This document shows, piece by piece, positions 39,335-49,899 of a stretch of 64,000 nt of DNA. Source of the stretch: Shewanella sp. OMA3-2 (lineage in GTDB: Bacteria; Pseudomonadota; Gammaproteobacteria; Enterobacterales; Shewanellaceae); contig NZ_CP090974.1 in assembly GCF_021513195.1 (NCBI RefSeq), positions 3,856,001 through 3,920,000 of the forward strand, given 5' to 3'. The position numbers and the translations under genes are program-made. The number at the start of each line of letters is the position of its first letter. The first letter of the stretch is position 1. The notes below the pieces were generated by a model. That model saw only the letters and a program-made list of their open reading frames with translations, did not search any database and was not told the DNA's origin.

Positions 39335-39924
39335 TACGCGGCTCCCGTATCTTCACCGATAATCACGTTAGCGTCATCGATATATTTATGCGGCGGCACC
39401 ACGAGGTTCAATGGAGCTGGAACACCCGAAAATACACGGCCAGCCATGTCAAATTTAGAACCATGACATGGGCAAAAGAAACCAGATGTAACACCCTCAA
39501 CCTGCTCACCAAATGAATCAGGTAAATAAGTTGGAGAACATCCTAAATGGGTACAGATACCAACAGCAATAAAGAATTCAGGCTTGATAGAACGTGCAGG
39601 GTTAGTTGCATATTCTGGCTGCTGCATTTCTTCAGATGCAGGATCACGTAGTTGGCTGTCTAATGTCTGAAGAGTATTTAGCACAGCTTCTGTACGACGA
39701 ACTACCCAAACCGGTTTTCCACGCCATTCGACACGAATTAACTGACCTGGTTCTACTTTACTAATATTTACTTCGACCGGCGCACCTGCAGCTTTCGCTT
39801 TGGCACTCGGATTCCATGACTTGATGAAAGGAACCGCTACAGCAACGGCTCCTGCACCACCAACTACGGCGGTTGCGGCTGTCAGGAATCTGCGACGTCC
39901 GGTATCGACTGGCGCATTGCTCAT
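39334..39924 (-). CDS. petA: Ubiquinol-cytochrome c reductase, Rieske iron-sulfur subunit
   Basis: The [2Fe-2S] subunit, 196 residues. A twin-arginine leader (GRRRFLTAATAVVGGAGAVAVA) acts as uncleaved membrane anchor. The cluster motifs are CTHLGC (C124, H126, C129) and CPCHGS (C151, C153, H154), with C129 and C153 forming the disulfide in known structures. It is the first gene of petABC; its promoter must lie in the 410-nt gap upstream. Confidence 0.97.
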   Translation of the reverse strand: MSNAPVDTGRRRFLTAATAVVGGAGAVAVAVPFIKSWNPSAKAKAAGAPVEVNISKVEPGQLIRVEWRGKPVWVVRRTEAVLNTLQTLDSQLRDPASEEMQQPEYATNPARSIKPEFFIAVGICTHLGCSPTYLPDSFGEQVEGVTSGFFCPCHGSKFDMAGRVFSGVPAPLNLVVPPHKYIDDANVIIGEDTGAA

Positions 39925-40334
39925 CCACTTATCTCCCAGAGGGTGTTGGAATTTTTATATTTCAATAGTTTAACCTCTAAAAAAGGTAGTGTTAAACTAT
40001 CATAGTTTGAGGCAGGGCTCATTATAGCGAAAAATTAGAAGCAGATCATAGAGAAAACACACAACTAAATTGCGGATTAAGCCTCTTTGGCTTAAAAATG
40101 TAATTTTTTTGGCTTTGAAGATATTGTTTCCGTTTCAAAATGACAAACAAAAAAACATCTAACATACTGGTTTTAATAACTATATGCTCAATAAAGGTTA
40201 ACTAATTTAGTCAAAGGTAGTCGGATGAAAAAAATAATTATTTTTATATGAAACGATCAATAATTCTACCGTGCTTTAGACACAAAAAAGCCCGATATTT
40301 ATCGGGCTTTTACTCGCAAACTAACCAGTTAGCT
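39925..40334. other. Intergenic region between hflC and petA
   Basis: About 410 A+T-rich nucleotides with the hflC terminator at its left end and presumably the petABC promoter at its right. No gene, repeat or recognisable operator was found. Confidence 0.4.
40286..40311 (-). terminator. Intrinsic terminator of the hfl operon
   Basis: An 11-bp stem AAAAGCCCGAT / ATCGGGCTTTT with an ATTT loop and T-run, 24 nt after the hflC stop. Confidence 0.85.
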
Positions 40335-41225
40335 TTATTTTCCGTCCATCGACTTCATATACTTGAAGAAATCACTTTCAGGCTCTAACACCATAATATC
40401 TGAATTACCGGAAAAACTTTCTTTGTAAGCTTCTAAGCTACGTAAAAAGCCATAAAATTCGGCATCTTTATTATAAGCATCAGCATAAATCTTAGCCGCT
40501 AACGCATCACCTTCACCACGAATGGTTAATGCATTACGTTCCGCTCCTGCTACTTTAACTGTCACACCAGCATCGGTGGTTGCACGGATGATTTCAGCTT
40601 GCTCTTTACCCTGAGCACGATGCTCTTTTGCTACAGCTTGACGCTCAGCACGCATACGCTGGTAAATACTATTACTCACGTTAGCAGGTAAATTGATTTG
40701 CTTAACACGCACATCTACAACTTCAATACCTAAGTTTGCAGCACTTTCAGAAGCATTTGTTAACGCATCAATTTGCAGTTCATCGCGCTTACCAGACACA
40801 ATTTCTTTAATTGTGCGGCGACCAAACTCAGTACGTAAATCGTTACTGATTTTTGCTTGTAATAACTTCTCCGCGTTGGCTTTAATACCTGCGTTTGTTG
40901 AAAGATAGTACTTTTCAAAATCACTAATACGCCATTTAACGTATGAATCAACCATTAGATCTTTCTTTTCAGACGTCACAAAACGATCGGCGGCACCATC
41001 TAGAGTTTGAATACGGGCATCCATGTATCTTGGTTTGTCCACAACAGGCCACTTAAAGTGTAATCCTGGAACAAAGACACGCGTGACTTCTACGCCGTCG
41101 ATATTGTCTTTAACAACTTTACCGAAACGAGAAACTATCGCACGTTCACCTTCATTGACAACCATGACAGATGAAAAACCAAGACCTAAGATAACAACAA
41201 GAAGAATTAAACCTAATCTACCCAT
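40335..41225 (-). CDS. hflC: HflC, subunit of the HflKC regulator of FtsH
   Basis: SPFH/band-7 membrane protein forming, with HflK, a periplasmic cage around the FtsH protease. One N-terminal transmembrane helix (LGLILLVVILGLGFSSVMVV) precedes the band-7 domain (EGERAIVSRFGKV, FKWPVVDKPRYMDARIQTL) and a long helical tail (RAEREQAVAKEHRAQGKEQAE-like). It has 296 residues. It follows hflK by three bases. Confidence 0.96.
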   Translation of the reverse strand: MGRLGLILLVVILGLGFSSVMVVNEGERAIVSRFGKVVKDNIDGVEVTRVFVPGLHFKWPVVDKPRYMDARIQTLDGAADRFVTSEKKDLMVDSYVKWRISDFEKYYLSTNAGIKANAEKLLQAKISNDLRTEFGRRTIKEIVSGKRDELQIDALTNASESAANLGIEVVDVRVKQINLPANVSNSIYQRMRAERQAVAKEHRAQGKEQAEIIRATTDAGVTVKVAGAERNALTIRGEGDALAAKIYADAYNKDAEFYGFLRSLEAYKESFSGNSDIMVLEPESDFFKYMKSMDGK

Positions 41226-41228
41226 GAG

Positions 41229-42386
41229 TTATCCCCTCCCTTGACGAGTGCGTTCTTCACGAGATAAGCGTCCATCGGTAGGAATACTTGTCATCGGAAT
41301 ATTGGCACTACCTGATACTGAATTAATATGATGCTCAACTTCTGGCTCAACAGTTTTACTGTTTGCCTTATTATTGTCCATCAGCTTATCTAATGGTAAA
41401 TACATTAGATTACCGTTGTTTTTAGCATCAATTAATACTTTATTAGTACCAGACATCACTTCTTGCATTGCATCTAGATACAAACGCGTACGAGTTACAC
41501 TTGGTGCAGCTTTATATTCAGGTAATAACTTTTCAAATCGAGCAACTTTACCTTCTGCTTCAAGTACGACACGTTGTTTGTAAGCACTTGCTTGCTGTGA
41601 CATACGTTCAACTTGACCACGAGCTTTTGGCTCAATCTCACGAGAGTAAGCTTCTGCTTCACGAATAAAGCGTTGTTCATCTTCCTGTGCAGAAATTGCA
41701 TCATCAAATGCATCTTTCACTTCTTCAGGCGGACGTGCTGGTAAAAAGTTAACGTCACGAATTTGTAAGCCAATTTTATAAGGCTCAATAATACGTTCTA
41801 ACTCTTTCCAAGTATCCCGACGAATGGCATCACGCCCAGTCGTTAAAATATCATCCATGCGGTTATGACCAATGACATAACGCAGTGCACTGTCGGTGGC
41901 TTCACGCAAACTTGCGTTAGCATCAACAGCACTGAATAAGTATTCATAAGCATCTGACACGCTATATTGAACCACGAGCTCAACTTTTACGACGTTTTCA
42001 TCAGATGTCAACATACTGCCCGAAGCAGGAACCGAACGGAACGTTTCCACATCAACGGTTGTCACTTCATCAATAAACGTTGCTTTCCAGTGTAAACCAG
42101 AGCTCACTTCACCAATGTGTTGACCAAAACGGAGTAATACACCACGCTCAGCTTCTTTAACTGTGTATAGACCAGACAACGCCCAAATAATCAAAGCAAT
42201 CAAGGCAAACACAATCAAAATTGATGAGTTAAATGGCTGGCCTGAAGCGCTATTACCGCCCTTGCCACCAAAACGTTTTGATAAGTTACGAAATACTTCG
42301 TCTAGATCTGGTGGTCCTTTATCGTTACCACCCTTATTTCCCCAAGGGTCTTTATTTCCCTTGTTACCGGGCTCATTCCAAGCCAT
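41229..42386 (-). CDS. hflK: HflK, subunit of the HflKC regulator of FtsH
   Basis: Partner of HflC. A glycine/asparagine-rich cytoplasmic N-terminus (GNKGNKDPWGNKGGNDKGPP) and one transmembrane helix (ILIVFALIALIIWALSGLY) precede the band-7 domain (EAERGVLLRFGQHIGEVSSGLHW) and a coiled C-terminal region. It has 385 residues. It lies between hflX and hflC in the standard order, spaced for co-transcription. Confidence 0.96.
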   Translation of the reverse strand: MAWNEPGNKGNKDPWGNKGGNDKGPPDLDEVFRNLSKRFGGKGGNSASGQPFNSSILIVFALIALIIWALSGLYTVKEAERGVLLRFGQHIGEVSSGLHWKATFIDEVTTVDVETFRSVPASGSMLTSDENVVKVELVVQYSVSDAYEYLFSAVDANASLREATDSALRYVIGHNRMDDILTTGRDAIRRDTWKELERIIEPYKIGLQIRDVNFLPARPPEEVKDAFDDAISAQEDEQRFIREAEAYSREIEPKARGQVERMSQQASAYKQRVVLEAEGKVARFEKLLPEYKAAPSVTRTRLYLDAMQEVMSGTNKVLIDAKNNGNLMYLPLDKLMDNNKANSKTVEPEVEHHINSVSGSANIPMTSIPTDGRLSREERTRQGRG

Positions 42387-42419
42387 TTAGCACTCCATAA
42401 TTGGATGAAATAAATGAGA

Positions 42420-43727
42420 TTAACAAGAAACGTCTACTTCTGAAGCTTCAAAAATAAATGTCTCTAATTCCCCCTGACTCTGTTTCAATAATCGGCGCCA
42501 ATCGGCTTCCGATACGCGAACAGATAAAATACAGTTCCCCAGATCGTCATACTCTTTCTGCTGTATTGCATCCAGTCGATAAAACTGGCCAAGATAATGT
42601 CCAGCAGAGGCTGGTATTTTCAAAGTCTGCTCATAAATCACTGTTCCGATTAATTCGGTAATAGCTTGTAAAAGCAGATCAAATCCAATCTGTTTTTGTG
42701 CAGATACCCACACGCGCTCAGGCTTGCCTTCATCGTCATAATCTATACGAGGGGCAAAGTCTTCAAGTAAATCTATCTTATTACATACCACTAATTGTGT
42801 GATGTCATCAGCTTCAATTTCTTCAAGTACGCTTTGTACCTGATCGAAATTTTCAGTCATATTATCATCAGCACAATCGACTATATGTAATAGTAAATCG
42901 GCTTGGCGTGTTTCCTGTAGCGTGGCTTTAAACGCCGCGACTAGGTCATGGGGTAAATGACGAATAAACCCAACAGTGTCAGCCAAAATGACTGAACCAT
43001 CAGGTAAATCTAATTTCCGTAGTGTTGGGTCCAGTGTCGCGAACAATTGATCAGCTGCATAAACATCAGATAATGTTAACGAATTAAACAATGTCGACTT
43101 ACCGGCATTGGTATAACCCACTAATGCAACGGTAGCCATATCACTACGTTTACGAGCTCGGCGACTTTGCTCGCGTTGTTTGTCTACTTTATCTAGGCGT
43201 TTATTAATATTCTTAATCCGGCCTCGTAGCAAACGTCTATCGGTTTCAAGCTGAGTTTCCCCAGGCCCACGCATACCGATACCGCCTTTTTGCCGCTCAA
43301 GATGAGTCCAACCTCGGATCAGACGCGTTGACATGTGGCGCAGTTGCGCTAGCTCCACCTGCATCTTACCTTCGTGAGTTCGGGCTCGTTGGGCAAAAAT
43401 ATCTAATATTAATGTAGTGCGGTCTAACACTCGACACTGGCAAACCACTTCGAGGTTACGCTCTTGAGCTGGGCTCAATGCATGATTAAAAATCACTACA
43501 TTAGCTTCTGTTGCAGCGACCATAGCTGCTAACTCTTCTGCCTTACCAGAACCAATAAAAAACTTTCGGTCTGGCGAACGACGATTGCCTGTGATTACCC
43601 CTACCGAGCGTGCACCTGCAGACTCAACTAATAGTTGTAATTCCAATAAATCTTCACGACGTTCTTCGTCAGAAAACTCGATATGAACAAGTACAGCTGT
43701 TTCTCCACCTTCATAACGATCAAACAA
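42420..43727 (-). CDS. hflX: Ribosome-associated GTPase HflX
   Basis: A GTPase that splits stalled ribosomes under heat stress. The N-terminal HflX domain (GNRRSPDRKFFIGSGKAEEL) is followed by a coiled linker with GGIGMRGPGETQLETDRRLL. The G domain then shows GYTNAGKSTLFN (G1), DTVGFIRHLPHDLV (G3) and NKIDLL (G4). At 435 residues it is standard. It is 24 nt downstream of hfq in the same operon. Confidence 0.97.
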   Translation of the reverse strand: MFDRYEGGETAVLVHIEFSDEERREDLLELQLLVESAGARSVGVITGNRRSPDRKFFIGSGKAEELAAMVAATEANVVIFNHALSPAQERNLEVVCQCRVLDRTTLILDIFAQRARTHEGKMQVELAQLRHMSTRLIRGWTHLERQKGGIGMRGPGETQLETDRRLLRGRIKNINKRLDKVDKQREQSRRARKRSDMATVALVGYTNAGKSTLFNSLTLSDVYAADQLFATLDPTLRKLDLPDGSVILADTVGFIRHLPHDLVAAFKATLQETRQADLLLHIVDCADDNMTENFDQVQSVLEEIEADDITQLVVCNKIDLLEDFAPRIDYDDEGKPERVWVSAQKQIGFDLLLQAITELIGTVIYEQTLKIPASAGHYLGQFYRLDAIQQKEYDDLGNCILSVRVSEADWRRLLKQSQGELETFIFEASEVDVSC

Positions 43728-43751
43728 GAAGCATTATCCTTTTTAAGTTAT

Positions 43752-44009
43752 TTATTCCGCATCATCCTCATCAGAAGCATTAGTGCCTTGATGACTTGTC
43801 ACATTAAACGGACGGGCTGGAACGACTGTCGAAATGGCATGTTTATACACCATTTGACTCACTGTGTTTTTCAACAAGATCACGAATTGGTCGAAAGACT
43901 CAACCTGTCCCTGAAGCTTAATACCGTTTACTAAATAGATCGAAACGGGTACACGCTCACGACGTAGAGCGTTTAAAAATGGGTCTTGTAAAGATTGCCC
44001 CTTAGCCAT
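43752..44009 (-). CDS. hfq: RNA chaperone Hfq
   Basis: Hexameric Sm-like protein that matches small RNAs with mRNA targets. It contains the Sm1 motif ([41 protein letters not shown]) and the Sm2 YKHAIST. The acidic tail NASDEDDAE ends it. The 85-residue length is short beside the E. coli protein and normal for Shewanella/Vibrio relatives. It lies between miaA and hflX. Confidence 0.97.
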   Translation of the reverse strand: MAKGQSLQDPFLNALRRERVPVSIYLVNGIKLQGQVESFDQFVILLKNTVSQMVYKHAISTVVPARPFNVTSHQGTNASDEDDAE

Positions 44010-44092
44010 TTTGTAATTTCCTTTTTCTTTTTAAAATATGTAATTCAAGTTTTATTCTTTAGTTTTAGTATTATACAGTAACAGCTAATTAG

Positions 44093-45019
44093 CTAGCTGC
44101 ATTGTCGCATAAGTGTAACTAAATTCATTTCATCGCCACTTTCAAGCCATTGTAAATCAGACCAACTTCTCAACCATGTTAATTGACGTTTGGCTAATTG
44201 CCTAGTGGCAGCGGTAGCTTTTTCGACCATAGTAGTATAATCAACCTCATTTTCAAGGTATTCCCAGCACTGCCGGTAACCGACACAACGCATTGATGGC
44301 ATATCTAAATGCAAGTCGCCGCGGGACTTTAATCGAGCAACTTCATCGATAAAGCCCTGGTCTAACATCAGTAGAAAACGCTTAGCAATCAACTCATGCA
44401 ATACTTTTCTGTCGCTAGGCGCTATCGCAAACTGTATTACATCGTACGGTAGCTCGGCAGACTTAATCTGAGTTAACTCTGTTATCGTCTTACCGGTTAT
44501 GCGAAAAACCTCTAATGCCCGAGATAACCTTTGTGGATCATTTGGATGAATTCGCTCACCTGAAACGGGGTCAATCTCGCACAATTGTCGATGCAACGCC
44601 TCCCAACCTAGACTTTCTGCCTCGGCTAAGATTTGAGTCCGTATCGTCTCATCTGCAGCGGGTAAAGGTGATAACCCCTCCAATAATGCTTTGAAATACA
44701 TCATAGTGCCGCCGACTAATAAAGGCGTTTTACCACGGGCAACAATTTGCTCAATCTGTTCTAGTGCATCACGACGAAAATCAGCCGCAGAATAACTCTC
44801 ACTAGGATCTAAAATGTCAATCAAACGATGTGGTGCCTGCGCCAACTCTTCAGCTGTTGGCTTTGCGGTACCAATATCCATTTGACGGTAAATCAACGCT
44901 GAATCAACAGAAATTAACTCACAGTTATGCTGTTGGGCCATTTGAATGGCCAATGCAGTTTTACCCGAAGCTGTTGGTCCCATCAAAAAGATGACTTTTG
45001 GCCGTTCGACATTATTCAC
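44093..45019 (-). CDS. miaA: tRNA dimethylallyltransferase
   Basis: Adds a dimethylallyl group to A37 of tRNAs reading codons that start with U. Walker [28 protein letters not shown] and [15 protein letters not shown] are present, as is KRQLTWLR near the end. It has 308 residues. The start overlaps the mutL stop by four bases. Confidence 0.97.
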   Translation of the reverse strand: MNNVERPKVIFLMGPTASGKTALAIQMAQQHNCELISVDSALIYRQMDIGTAKPTAEELAQAPHRLIDILDPSESYSAADFRRDALEQIEQIVARGKTPLLVGGTMMYFKALLEGLSPLPAADETIRTQILAEAESLGWEALHRQLCEIDPVSGERIHPNDPQRLSRALEVFRITGKTITELTQIKSAELPYDVIQFAIAPSDRKVLHELIAKRFLLMLDQGFIDEVARLKSRGDLHLDMPSMRCVGYRQCWEYLENEVDYTTMVEKATAATRQLAKRQLTWLRSWSDLQWLESGDEMNLVTLMRQCS

Positions 45020-46971
45020 GCGTTATCTTTAATCCATGCTTGCCAAGGTAACACTTTGGCATTGGCTAATATTGTTTGCTGAGTTGCCTCTATAAGTAGA
45101 CAAAACTTTTGCCAAATAGTTTGCGGGGCAACAAACTGTTCGTTTGATTGTTGTGCAATCCACAACGCTAACGCTTCATTATTTGGCTTTACTGCTGCCA
45201 TCCATTGTAACAGCTCTGGTATCACAGTGGCTAACTGGCTATCTCTCAAATATGGGGGCACTTTTTTAATAATCAACTGCCCGTAGCGAATTGTTAACTC
45301 AATACCGAGTTGACGCAAAAAAGGTTCATTCTGTTCAAGTATTAATTGCCACTCAGGTTCGGCTTTTATCGATACAGGCATAAGTAAGGGCTGGCCGATT
45401 AATCCTGTCGCCAATTTTTGCAAAACCTCCTGCTGAACAACAGCTTTTTGCACTGCAATTATTGGCATTAATTTTAATTCACTTTCACACACTATGACCC
45501 AAAATTGATTATTTAACACATTAGGCATAGGTTTAGTGATGGCTGTATTTGCTAATATACTAGCAGGAAATTGATTGGCATCTGTGTTGTTAACAGCATC
45601 GGATACTTGTAGAAGTTGGCCATAACTCTCAATCGTTGTTTGACTGATATGTTTATTAGGTGACTGTGTATAAGAGTTCGATGATGGTGTATAAGGATTA
45701 ACCGTAGGAGCTTTACCGCTTGTATTGACATCATAGCGAGCTTTACTGTCAGATGGTCCGCCAAATGAGTGGTTTGCTTGCCCAGGCACATGCATACGAC
45801 CAAATTGACTGATACTATTTGGACGGTCTAATTGCTCGCTTACTGGGTGACTCTCAGATAAGTCTGTTCCTACTGACTCTGACAATGAAAAGTGTTCAGC
45901 TGTAGACTCGGTCTGCGGATAATTATTGGCAGTAAGTGGGACTTCATCTTTTGAGTCCGGCACTGGCACCAAGTCACGGATTTGCATTAAAGCAGATTGC
46001 AACGCTTGTAATATAAAATCATGTACATAACGTGATTGATGAAAGCGCACTTCATGTTTTGCAGGATGCACATTCACATCAACTTGGTGTGGATCTAAAT
46101 CCAACATCAACACATATCCAGGTTGATGTTCTACACCTTGCTCTGCAAATGCTTGTCTTACTGCATGATTCACTAGACGATCGCGCACTAAACGACCATT
46201 AACATAAAAATAGCTACTATCACTGATGACATTATCAAACGGCGACTGCAAATAACCTTGCAACGACAAACCAGCATGTTCACATAACACGGTTAGCGCA
46301 TTTTCAGCAAATTGACGACCACATATCTGCCCCAAACGTTGTTGGTGCTGAATATCGGTGTTGGCTGGACGATACTGACGAACTAATTTGCCATTATGAG
46401 TCAAGGTAAAATGAATATCACATCTCGCGATAGCAATACGTTTTAACCATTCATCAATATGGGTAAACTCAGTTTTATCACTTTTTAAAAAACGTCGTCT
46501 GGCCGGAGTGTTAAAAAACAAGTCGACAACATCAATCGTCGAACCTTGAGGGTGCGCTGCTGGCGTCACTTTAACATCCATTTGTGAGCCTTCAGCAAAG
46601 GCTTGCCAAGCTTCAGTTTGTTCGGCTGTTTTTGAGGTTAACGTCAAGCGCGCAACAGAGCTAATACTCGCCAGTGCTTCACCGCGAAAACCAAAGCTCA
46701 TGATGGCTTCTAAATCATCTAATGTATGCACTTTCGAGGTAGCATGGCGCGATAAGGCTAACGCAAGTTCAGCTTGAGGAATACCGCAGCCATTATCACG
46801 AATGCGAATCAGCTTACTGCCGCCTTTGTCGATTTCTATATCAACTCTTGTCGCCCCAGCATCTAGACTATTTTCGACCAGCTCTTTTACTACCGAAGCT
46901 GGGCGCTCAACCACTTCGCCAGCAGCGATTTGGTTTGCAAGTTGAGGGGGAAGTAATTGAATAGCCATCAT
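45016..46971 (-). CDS. mutL: DNA mismatch repair protein MutL
   Basis: ATPase that couples MutS recognition to MutH incision and UvrD. GHKL motifs are intact: [39 protein letters not shown] long variable, low-complexity linker (about residues 335-455, rich in S/N/T/P) joins the ATPase half to the dimerisation domain (from about 470). It has 651 residues. It starts one base inside the amiB stop and overlaps miaA. Confidence 0.96.
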   Translation of the reverse strand: MMAIQLLPPQLANQIAAGEVVERPASVVKELVENSLDAGATRVDIEIDKGGSKLIRIRDNGCGIPQAELALALSRHATSKVHTLDDLEAIMSFGFRGEALASISSVARLTLTSKTAEQTEAWQAFAEGSQMDVKVTPAAHPQGSTIDVVDLFFNTPARRRFLKSDKTEFTHIDEWLKRIAIARCDIHFTLTHNGKLVRQYRPANTDIQHQQRLGQICGRQFAENALTVLCEHAGLSLQGYLQSPFDNVISDSSYFYVNGRLVRDRLVNHAVRQAFAEQGVEHQPGYVLMLDLDPHQVDVNVHPAKHEVRFHQSRYVHDFILQALQSALMQIRDLVPVPDSKDEVPLTANNYPQTESTAEHFSLSESVGTDLSESHPVSEQLDRPNSISQFGRMHVPGQANHSFGGPSDSKARYDVNTSGKAPTVNPYTPSSNSYTQSPNKHISQTTIESYGQLLQVSDAVNNTDANQFPASILANTAITKPMPNVLNNQFWVIVCESELKLMPIIAVQKAVVQQEVLQKLATGLIGQPLLMPVSIKAEPEWQLILEQNEPFLRQLGIELTIRYGQLIIKKVPPYLRDSQLATVIPELLQWMAAVKPNNEALALWIAQQSNEQFVAPQTIWQKFCLLIEATQQTILANAKVLPWQAWIKDNA

Positions 46972-48292
46972 TATGCCCTTGGGATCACCAAGTTTTGGCC
47001 GATACGCACTACATCAGACCTTAAGTTATTGGCCTTTTTAAGCCCATCAACACTAACACCATAGCGTTTAGCGATAACCGACAAAGACTCACCAGATTGA
47101 ACCTTGTGTTTAGTATTGGCACTCTTAGACAACAATGTGCCTGAAGGTGGATTTGTTTCAAAATATCTAACTATGCCTTTATGAATAGCATTAGCCAGTT
47201 TTTGTTGGTGATTATAATTAACCAGTAACTTTTCTTCACCTGGATTTGAGATAAACCTGGTTTCAATCAAAATAGAAGGAATGTCCGCCGCTTTTAATAC
47301 CGCTAAACTCGCTGCTTCAGGCTCTTTTTTATGCAGGTGAGTCACGCTACCAAGATCACGCAAAATATCTTTAGCAATATCATTACCCATTACCATCGAA
47401 TTATTTTTCTGCATATCAATAAGGGTTTGAACTAAATATTTTTCAACATCAGAATTTTGAATAATATCACCCACACCACCTAGCAACTCTGAATGCTTTT
47501 CTGTTTGCTCAAGTAATCGACCTAATTCACTGTCAGCGCGGCGCATTGATAGTACCCACGCCGATGCCCCTCTAGGCTGAGGCGATGTAAATGCATCTGC
47601 GTGAATAGACAATAATAAGTCCGCTTTACTGCGCCTAGCTAACTCTGAGCGACGATTTAAGTCAACAAAGTAATCTCCGGTACGCGTCATCACTGCTTGC
47701 ATACCTGGAGTAGCATTAATTTTATCTGCAAGGCGTTTTGAAATATCTAGCACGACACGTTTTTCATAAATACCAGTGGGGCCAATAGAACCGGGGTCTT
47801 CCCCACCGTGCCCCGCATCAATCGCTATCACGATATTACGGTTAGTCCCCGAAGAGTGAGTGGTGACTTTAGCTTTGGTTTCTGCGCTAACGGAATCATC
47901 TAAATCCACCACCAAACGATTACCGTAAGGGGCTGTTGGCGACAGTGTAAATAAGTTAGATTTAATTGGTTTATTGAGATCCAACACTAATCGTAAAGTC
48001 CCTTTCCGGGTGATTGGCTTACCCTAATGCGTTTAATTAATTTACTATTATTGCTTAATCTGTCTAATTGGACTTTATTGCTGGCATTTTTAATATCTAC
48101 AACTAAACGTTCTGGATTGGTTAAGGTAAACGACTCATATTGAGGCGCTTGCGATAAGTCAAATACCACACGGGTTGATTCTGGTGCAGCCCAAATACGC
48201 ACACTGTCGAGCTCATTAGCACTGTGTACTGTAAACGAGGTACTTATTATTACCCAGCAGGTAAGGTGAAGAATGGCTTTAAGTAGAGTCAT
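46971..48292 (-). pseudogene. amiB: N-acetylmuramoyl-L-alanine amidase AmiB, frameshifted
   Basis: A periplasmic amidase that splits daughter-cell murein. The first frame holds the signal peptide and most of the AMIN domain (RIWAAPESTRVVFDLS to RVSQSPGKG), then stops after LYD. The second resumes with LDLNKPIKSNLFT, the rest of AMIN, the amidase_3 domain (AIDAGHGGEDPGS, zinc-binding) and a C-terminal LysM domain (YGVSVDGLKKANNL). One base is missing within AAAGGG at about 48000-48008; restoring it gives about 438 residues. All else is conserved, so either a recent mutation or a sequencing error fits. It sits between tsaE and mutL as usual. Confidence 0.87.
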
Positions 48293-48294
48293 TA

Positions 48295-48753
48295 TTATTT
48301 TAATTTTTTCAAAATTGTTTGCCCAGAAGCAGACAAAGCGTTAATTTCAATTTCTCGTTGATTATTTTTATAGCGTAAATGCAAATGAAGATCGGCATCA
48401 GGCAACATACCTTGGCCATGCTCAGGCCACTCAACCAAACAAATACTGGTTTTATTAAAATAATCACGAATTCCCATAAACTCAAGCTCTTCAGGGTCAG
48501 CGACGCGATATAAGTCAAAATGAAATACATCAAAACCATCAAACTCATAGGGCTCAACTAAGGTATACGTTGGGCTTTTAACCGCACCTTTATGACCTAA
48601 AGATTGAATAATTCCACGGCTCAAGGTAGTTTTACCTGCGCCTAAATCTCCCGTTAAAAAAATCGTTAATGGCGGCGTAAATCCCTGAGCAATAAATTGC
48701 CCAATTGCTACTGTAGCTTGTTCATTTTCAAGATTTTTAATAATAGAAGTCAT
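48295..48753 (-). CDS. tsaE: tRNA threonylcarbamoyladenosine biosynthesis ATPase TsaE
   Basis: Small P-loop protein needed with TsaB, TsaC and TsaD for the t6A37 modification of tRNA. GDLGAGKTTLSRG (Walker A), KSPTYTLVEPYE, FHFDLYRVADPEELEFMG and CLVEWPEHG are family motifs; 152 residues. In relatives nnr (NAD(P)HX epimerase/dehydratase) lies directly upstream; here it does not, and only a hairpin-rich gap separates tsaE from an unrelated small gene. Confidence 0.95.
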   Translation of the reverse strand: MTSIIKNLENEQATVAIGQFIAQGFTPPLTIFLTGDLGAGKTTLSRGIIQSLGHKGAVKSPTYTLVEPYEFDGFDVFHFDLYRVADPEELEFMGIRDYFNKTSICLVEWPEHGQGMLPDADLHLHLRYKNNQREIEINALSASGQTILKKLK

Positions 48754-48786
48754 ATCAAACAGCCAAAAGCATCATAAAAGAGGTTC

Positions 48787-48841
48787 AAAGCCACAATATA
48801 CCAGAGTTCTGTATTTATCTCCTACAGCTGCATGTGGCTTT
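48787..48841. repeat. Inverted repeat in the tsaE leader
   Basis: AAAGCCACA (48787-48795) pairs with TGTGGCTTT (48833-48841), enclosing a smaller CTGTA/TACAG stem and followed on the plus strand by a run of T. It could be a 5' untranslated hairpin of tsaE or a plus-strand terminator of an unseen transcript. Confidence 0.4.
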
Positions 48842-48852
48842 TTTCAACAAAT

Positions 48853-48886
48853 AAAAATGCCAGCAATATCATTGCTGGCATTTTTT
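48853..48886 (-). terminator. Intrinsic terminator of the small helical protein gene
   Basis: A perfect 15-bp stem AAAAATGCCAGCAAT / ATTGCTGGCATTTTT with an ATC loop and T-runs, 32 nt after the stop of the upstream gene. Confidence 0.85.
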
Positions 48887-48917
48887 GAGTTGATGAGAAG
48901 CTAAATGTTGACTTAGC

Positions 48918-49373
48918 CTAAATATCATCCATACGAAGCACACTGTGCACAAGACGCTTCTGCTGAATTTTTGCGACACGGATGACATCAAGCAATGCAC
49001 TTTTCGCATCATTTGAAGAGGTTAATTCTGCGGTCTTTTCAAGAAATTCAATCAAACGATTCTCAAGATCAAGATGTAACTCTAACACTTGCTCCTCGTC
49101 CATATTAGCGGGTAAAGTAGTGTCATCACAACGCTTGATAAAATCCTCAAAAACGACATCTTGATACCAGGTATCAAGAATTTTAGCGGGTGCATCTTCA
49201 ATATAACTTTCTAACGTGTCGTGGATGTGCTTTTCATGTTGCTGAAAGTATTCCAACATTAATTTCACACGAGAAGAATCAGCATTCCGGTGTAATCTTT
49301 TATACAGTTTGCTCATGTTTAATCGACATTTGGCAACATACTCAAGTAATTCACTTAATTGTTGAATACGCAT
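48918..49373 (-). CDS. Conserved small helical protein, possibly ferritin-like; function unknown
   Basis: A 151-residue, charged, all-helical protein without signal peptide. Repeated E/H patterns (LEYFQQHEKHIHDTLESYI; EEQVLELHLDLENRLIEFLEKTAEL) recall four-helix ferritin-like bundles, but no complete di-iron ligand set can be assigned with confidence. GAGGTAG lies shortly before the ATG, and it has its own terminator. It occupies the position of nnr/queG in related genomes. I do not recognise a named family. Confidence 0.55.
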   Translation of the reverse strand: MRIQQLSELLEYVAKCRLNMSKLYKRLHRNADSSRVKLMLEYFQQHEKHIHDTLESYIEDAPAKILDTWYQDVVFEDFIKRCDDTTLPANMDEEQVLELHLDLENRLIEFLEKTAELTSSNDAKSALLDVIRVAKIQQKRLVHSVLRMDDI

Positions 49374-49740
49374 ATATCACTACCTCACTTTACTTCCTGA
49401 GATCATCAGGGATAACTTCATTATTAGAAATTTCAATTAACAAGTATTTGAGCAAGGTCATATTTTTGATTGTTTGATGTTTTTATATTAGGGATTAATA
49501 AAGATATGCGTACTGGATCACTTAACAGAATTGAGAAAGATTTTAGGAATTTTGATATTTAACTCAAAATGAGGATTATCAGTATAGCGATACACCCACC
49601 ACAACGTACTCAACTATGGTAGATAGTGTATTTAACGATACCAGTCATGAGGACAGACTTATAATAGGGCTACTACATTTAAACTTCCGCTATTAGACAA
49701 ATGCTTACTACTAGCGACTAACGAAGTCTACACTTCACAT
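49374..49740. other. Gene-free stretch left of the EAL remnant
   Basis: About 370 nt with no supported gene and many stops in all frames. No trace of nnr or queG could be seen. The right side leads into the EAL remnant and the tRNA-derived segments, so this may be decayed DNA. Confidence 0.4.
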
Positions 49741-49899
49741 TCAAAGTATGTCGAAATTCACTTCAGGTAAACATTTGAATCCGGGTTTCGCAAACAGATA
49801 GCCTTGCATCAGCTTTACGCCCGCATTTTTAGGAAACAAATATTCTTGATAAGTTTCAATACTCTCAACTAAAGGCGTAACATTAAGCTCAGCAAACAT
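49741..49899 (-). pseudogene. 3' remnant of an EAL-domain (c-di-GMP phosphodiesterase) gene
   Basis: The minus strand encodes 52 residues from an ATG at 49897-49899 to TGA at 49741. The reading includes LVESIETYQEYLF, GVKLMQGYLFAKPGFKCLPE and then the stop. This is the end of an EAL domain (the QGY.FAKP block), of the kind found in BLUF-EAL or stand-alone EAL proteins. Everything upstream of it, including all catalytic residues but the last ones, is missing. The break coincides with the end of a tRNA-Gly 5'-half sequence. Confidence 0.7.
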
